From: UBA7803 sp036381275
GTDB lineage: Bacteria > Pseudomonadota > Gammaproteobacteria > Pseudomonadales > Azotimanducaceae
Direction: 5' to 3'
DNA: 64,000 nt
NCBI GenBank assembly: GCA_036381275.1
Contig: DASVDC010000078.1
Span: 8,944-72,943 of the forward strand
Positions 60,533 to 64,000 of the stretch are shown here, piece after piece. The stretch's first letter is position 1, and the number at the start of each line of letters is the position of its first letter. The translations under genes were made by a program, and so were the position numbers. The notes under the pieces are model-generated. The model was given only the letters and a program-made list of their open reading frames with translations, was not told the origin of the DNA and searched no databases.

Positions 60533-61551
60533 CAGAGCATCTCCTCGCCGGAACCGCCGAGCATGATCTCGCCGGCGTCCGCGAGCTTGCGGGCGACGTT
60601 GAGGATTTCCTTCTGTGCGAGCTCCACCTCGCTGACCCGTACCGGGCCCTTGGCTTCCATGTCGTCGCGCAGCAGCTCGGCGGCGCGCTTGGACATGTTG
60701 CGGAAGATCTTCTCGCGCAGCGGCTCGTCGGCGCCCTTCAACGCCAGCACCAGCGTGTCGGTCGCGATCTCGCGCAGCAGCGTCTGGATGCCGCGGTCGT
60801 CGATCAGGATCAGGTTGTCGAAGACGAACATCAGCTCCTGGATCTCGTCGCCGAGCGCTTCGTTCTGCTCACGGATGCCGGCGATCACCGCCTCCTCGGC
60901 GGCGGTGTCGAGATGATTCAGGATTTCCGCCGCCGCCCGCTTGCCGCCGAGCTGGGCGAAACGGCTCGGCCGCGCGCGGCCCACCTGCTGCTCGAGCACC
61001 GCGGACAGCTCCTGCAGCGCGCCCGGCGGAATCGACTCCAGGTTGGCGACGCGCATCACCACGTCACTGCGCGTGGCGTCGTCGGGAAAGAAGCCGAGCA
61101 CTTCCGCCGCCTGATCGGGCTCGAGGTAGGACAGCACGATGGCCTGGATCTGCGGATGCTCGTGCAGGATGAAATCGGCGATGGCCCGCGAGTCCATCCA
61201 CTTGAGCTTGTCGAGCCCGCCCATGTTGCCGCCGACGATCCGCTCGAGCACCGAGCCGGCGCGCTGCTCACCGAGCGCGCCGACGAGCATCTTCTTCAGA
61301 TAGTCGTTCGCGCCGATCGTCAGGCCCGAGGCCCCGCTGACGGTCTCCAGAAAATGATCGACCACCGCGTCGATCTGCCGGGTGTTCACGCTGCCGAGCG
61401 CGGACATCGCCGCACCGACCCGCTGCACCTCACGCGGCTCGAGGTGCCGGAGCACCTTGGCCGCCTCGTCCTCGCCCATCGCGAGCAGCAGGATCGCGGC
61501 CTTGTCGATCGGCGGCAGGTCGTCCGCGGGCCGCTGCACCACTTCACTCAT
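60532..61551 (-). CDS. fliG: flagellar motor switch protein FliG
   Basis: A 339-residue FliG. The three armadillo-like domains are complete: start DKAAILLLAMGEDEAAKVLR, middle EHPQIQAIVLSYLEPDQAAE, and the torque helix with charged residues (FDNLILIDDRGIQTLLREIA, then the RNMSKRAAELLRDDMEAKGP motif). It transmits stator force to the rotor. It overlaps fliF by eight bases. Confidence 0.97.
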   Translation of the reverse strand: MSEVVQRPADDLPPIDKAAILLLAMGEDEAAKVLRHLEPREVQRVGAAMSALGSVNTRQIDAVVDHFLETVSGASGLTIGANDYLKKMLVGALGEQRAGSVLERIVGGNMGGLDKLKWMDSRAIADFILHEHPQIQAIVLSYLEPDQAAEVLGFFPDDATRSDVVMRVANLESIPPGALQELSAVLEQQVGRARPSRFAQLGGKRAAAEILNHLDTAAEEAVIAGIREQNEALGDEIQELMFVFDNLILIDDRGIQTLLREIATDTLVLALKGADEPLREKIFRNMSKRAAELLRDDMEAKGPVRVSEVELAQKEILNVARKLADAGEIMLGGSGEEML

Positions 61552-63211
61552 TGCTCGAGACCCAATGCTTCACCACTTGCGCGACGCGGCCCGGGTCTTC
61601 CTCCACCAGACCGCGCACGGCTTCCACTTTGTGTCCGTATCCGTACGGACCCACCGTCGCCGGATAAGTCGTGGCGCCCTGCACCGCCGCGGGCAACCCG
61701 GCAACCGCGGCCGCCTGCGCCTGCAGCGCCGCGAGGCGCTGCTGCTCCTTCGCGACCGCGCCGGCGTGGCTCAGGTTGCGGAACAGCGGCCGCAGCAGCC
61801 CGAACACCAACCCGAGCAGCACCAGCGCCCCGAGCACCTGCTTCATCAGCTCGAAGAACCACGGTTGGGTCCAGAACGGCGGCGACGAAACCGGTTCCGA
61901 CGGGACGTGATAGAACGGGCTGTTCACCACGCTCACCAGATCGCCCCGCTCCTCGTTGAACCCCACCGCGCTCCGGACGAGCGTGGTGAGGCGCGCCAAC
62001 TCCTCTTCCGACCAGGGCTGGCTGACCGACTCGCCGGTCTCGGCGTCGACCGTCACGAGGTCGTCCACGACGACCGACACCGTGAGCCGCTCGATCTGCC
62101 CGACGCCGTTCTGTACGTAGCTGAGCGTTCGATCCATCTCGTAATTGCGTACCGTCTCGCTCCGGCTGCGCCGCACCACCGGCGCGGCCTCCCCGTCGAG
62201 CGGCGCGCCCTGAGCCGGCCGTGTCTCCGGCGGCTGATTGGTCAGTGCCCCGGGCACACCGCCGGGACCGGGCTCGCCGACGTTCTCTTCCGCGACGACC
62301 TGCTCGCTGCGTACGGCCTGCGGCTCGGCATCGAACACCTCCGCGGCCTGCTCCGAGCGGGTGAAGTCCACGTCCGCCGTGACTTCGGCGCTGAACCGGT
62401 TCGGCCCGATCAGCGGCAGCAGGATGTTGCGTATCTTCTCCTGAAGCTGCTGCTCGATCCGTGCGACGTATTGCAGTTGTCGCTCCGTCTGCTGCAGCGC
62501 CTCGTCGTCGACCGTTTGCGACAGCAGCTTGCCCGTCTGGTCGACCACGGCCACGTTCTCGGGCTTCAGCTCCGGCACCGCGCCCGCCACCAGATTGGTG
62601 ATGCCGCGCACCTGATCGCGCGTCAGGCTCTGGCCCGGCACGAGGCGTACCGTGACCGATGCGGTGGGTTCCCGCTGGTCGCGCAGGAACGTAGTGCTCT
62701 TCGGCGTGGCGAGCAGCACCCGGGCACTCTGAACGGCGTTGATCGTGGCGATGCTGCGCGCGAGCTCGCCCTCGACGCTGCGCCGGTGGCGCGCCAGCTC
62801 CATGAACTGGCTGACACCGAAGCCCTGCTCCTGGTCGAGCAACTCGTAGCCGAGCTGGCGGCCGTCGATGCTGCCGGCGCCGGCCAGCTTCATCCGGGCT
62901 TCGTACAGATCCTCCTGCGGCACGAGGATCATGCCGCTGCGCTCGTCGACCTTGTGGTCGATGCCGCTGGTCTCGAGTACCCGAGCGATCTCGTTGGCCT
63001 GCCAGGCGGACTCGATCGCGCTGACCGGCCGGTAGTCGGGAGAGCGCATCCACAGCACGGCCGCCACCGCCAGCGCGACGCTGCCGGCGAGCGCGAACAC
63101 GAGCACCATCTGCCGTACCGCCGGCAGGCCGGCGGCACCCCGCAGGAAATCGATTCCCGGCAGGTTCAGCGAGGTGCCGGCAGTGCTCTTCTGGACAGGC
63201 AATTCAGCCAT
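61544..63211 (-). CDS. fliF: flagellar MS-ring protein FliF
   Basis: A 555-residue FliF with two membrane segments (near 34-55, MVLFVFALAGSVALAVAAVL-like, and ~430-455) bounding the periplasmic ring-building domains (SMVLVPQEDLYEARMKLAGA-like, RTVEGELARSI). The C-terminal tail that binds FliG (GLVEEDPGRVAQVVKHWVSS) is intact. It precedes fliG with an eight-base overlap and follows fliE by 19 bases. Confidence 0.96.
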   Translation of the reverse strand: MAELPVQKSTAGTSLNLPGIDFLRGAAGLPAVRQMVLVFALAGSVALAVAAVLWMRSPDYRPVSAIESAWQANEIARVLETSGIDHKVDERSGMILVPQEDLYEARMKLAGAGSIDGRQLGYELLDQEQGFGVSQFMELARHRRSVEGELARSIATINAVQSARVLLATPKSTTFLRDQREPTASVTVRLVPGQSLTRDQVRGITNLVAGAVPELKPENVAVVDQTGKLLSQTVDDEALQQTERQLQYVARIEQQLQEKIRNILLPLIGPNRFSAEVTADVDFTRSEQAAEVFDAEPQAVRSEQVVAEENVGEPGPGGVPGALTNQPPETRPAQGAPLDGEAAPVVRRSRSETVRNYEMDRTLSYVQNGVGQIERLTVSVVVDDLVTVDAETGESVSQPWSEEELARLTTLVRSAVGFNEERGDLVSVVNSPFYHVPSEPVSSPPFWTQPWFFELMKQVLGALVLLGLVFGLLRPLFRNLSHAGAVAKEQQRLAALQAQAAAVAGLPAAVQGATTYPATVGPYGYGHKVEAVRGLVEEDPGRVAQVVKHWVSSNE

Positions 63212-63230
63212 GATTCAAGTCTTCGCGGCG

Positions 63231-63587
63231 TCAGATCGGCATGTTCATGATGTCCTGGTACGCGGACACCACCTTGTTGCGCACCTGGGTCAATGCCTGG
63301 AAGGCGATACTCGATTTCTGCTGCGCGAGCATCACGCTCACCAGATCGTTGGTCTCGCCGCGCACGAACGCGTCGGCCTTCGCGCTGGCGTCGTTCTGCA
63401 GCGCCGCCACCGAGTCGACCGCCGAGCGCAGCAGCACCGAGAAGCTCGCCTCGCTGCGCGGCGGCGCGGCGACCTCCCGAACGCTGACGTTCAGCTCCGC
63501 CTGGGTCTGGGCCCGGATCGCGCGCATCTGGCTGAGCACGCTGGCGATGTCGGCGCGCGTCCCGCCGATTCCGGAAATGTCTGCCAT
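63231..63587 (-). CDS. fliE: flagellar hook-basal body protein FliE
   Basis: A 118-residue FliE with the conserved C-terminal FVRGETNDLVSVMLAQQKSS, then IAFQALTQVRNKVVSAYQDI and the final MNMPI. It joins the MS ring to the proximal rod. It lies five bases downstream of the fleR/flrC stop. Confidence 0.95.
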   Translation of the reverse strand: MADISGIGGTRADIASVLSQMRAIRAQTQAELNVSVREVAAPPRSEASFSVLLRSAVDSVAALQNDASAKADAFVRGETNDLVSVMLAQQKSSIAFQALTQVRNKVVSAYQDIMNMPI

Positions 63588-63592
63588 GACCG

Positions 63593-64000
63593 CTAGACCT
63601 CCACCCCTTGCGCCCTGAGCCGCGCCAGTTTGTAGCGCAGCGTCCTTTCACTGATTCCGAGAAACTCCGCGGTGCGCCGGCGCTGCCCGCCGTGGGCGGC
63701 CAGCGCTTCGAGGATCACGTCCTCCTCGGTACCGCGGACCTTCGCCGCGAGCGGCGAGCCGGCGGGCGTCGGCCGCGCGAGACCGCCCGCCACGTCCCGA
63801 TCGGGCAGCCCCAGATCGGCCGCGGTCACCTGCGCCGAGCGGCGAAGCACGAGCGCGCGCTGCACCGTGTTCTCGAGCTCCCGTACGTTCCCGGGCCAGT
63901 GGTACCCGCGCAGCGCCGCCAGCGCATCCGCCGTGAAGCCGACGCCCCGTTCCTGTGTGGGAGCGGCCTCCGGCCGCGAACCCCCGGAGATTCGCGGCCG
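63593..64000 (-). CDS. C-terminal part of a sigma-54-dependent flagellar activator (FleR/FlrC type), cut by window edge
   Basis: The visible 135 residues hold the end of an AAA+ sigma-54 activator (YHWPGNVRELENTVQRALVL) and a Fis-type helix-turn-helix (RRRTAEFLGISERTLRYKLA). Placed directly before fliE, it matches FleR of Pseudomonas or FlrC of Vibrio, which switch on class III flagellar genes with a FleS/FlrB kinase. The frame stays open through a REP doublet (63958 to the edge), which adds about 18 unusual residues (RISGGSRPEAAPTQER) before the conserved GFTADAL. The N-terminal receiver lies outside. Confidence 0.88.
   Translation of the reverse strand, partial: RPRISGGSRPEAAPTQERGVGFTADALAALRGYHWPGNVRELENTVQRALVLRRSAQVTAADLGLPDRDVAGGLARPTPAGSPLAAKVRGTEEDVILEALAAHGGQRRRTAEFLGISERTLRYKLARLRAQGVEV
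63958..64000. repeat. REP doublet inside fleR/flrC, cut by window edge
   Basis: A REP (head GTGGGAGCGG, core GCGGCCTCCGGCCGC, 63958-63979) is followed after 12 nt by TCGCGGCCG, the start of a second REP in opposite orientation that runs off the window. Spacing is like the doublet at 2046-2106. It lies in open coding sequence. Confidence 0.65.

Overview
The window is GC-rich, densely coded bacterial chromosome. The gene content points to a gammaproteobacterium: a Pseudomonas-type polar flagellar cluster with flhF/flhG and motC/motD, EpmC, TusA, CysD/CysNC, AlaA, and a SUF operon with a good IscR type-1 site. No rRNA, tRNA, prophage, plasmid or CRISPR features were seen, and the genus cannot be fixed from this sequence.

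Layout. 1-9.9 kb is housekeeping and metabolism: an MFS transporter with a rhodanese, sulfate activation (cysD-cysNC), a split membrane/aminopropyltransferase-like pair, an acyl-CoA ligase and a gamma-glutamyltransferase. 9.9-11.2 kb has no intact gene; it holds a diverged ~300-bp tandem duplication built from a 17-bp motif and the 3' remnant of a REP-associated (Y1) transposase. 11.2-16.9 kb carries msrB, alaA and a minus-strand operon (NAD-kinase-like protein, FAD oxidoreductase, EpmC, GGCT, TusA). 17.1-30.6 kb is one plus-strand run of twelve envelope-type genes. 30.6-31.8 kb repeats the mobile theme: a REP, a dead Y1 transposase and more 17-mers. 31.8-38.7 kb has a methyltransferase and the SUF operon sufBCDS-sufA-like-sufT-sufE. 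38.7-42.3 kb has small genes and an S9 peptidase. 42.1-64 kb is a compact minus-strand flagellar run from a FleR/FlrC-type activator (cut by the window end) through fliE-J, a phospho-switch module, fliK-R, flhBAFG and fliA to motCD.

The best candidate for an undescribed system is 17.1-30.6 kb. It encodes a MotA/TolQ/ExbB-type proton-channel subunit followed by two different von Willebrand A proteins. Each VWA protein has a single N-terminal membrane segment carrying an Asp where ExbD/TolR/MotB have their proton-path Asp, then a coiled coil and a complete or near-complete MIDAS. The same operon encodes an Hsp70/actin-like protein with an FHA-like tail, a PEGA-repeat protein ending in a formylglycine-synthase-like domain without the catalytic cysteines, a membrane-anchored coiled-coil protein, a periplasmic TPR protein with a TonB-C-like end, and four lipoproteins. 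I infer a proton-driven cell-envelope machine; what it acts on cannot be read from the sequence.

A REP family (GTRGGAGCGG... palindromes) is scattered through the window, in two places inside flagellar coding sequence (fliP signal peptide, fleR/flrC). The usual cheYZAB/cheW genes are missing between fliA and motC. Start codons were chosen by Shine-Dalgarno, overlap and family length; several are GTG or TTG and are flagged.
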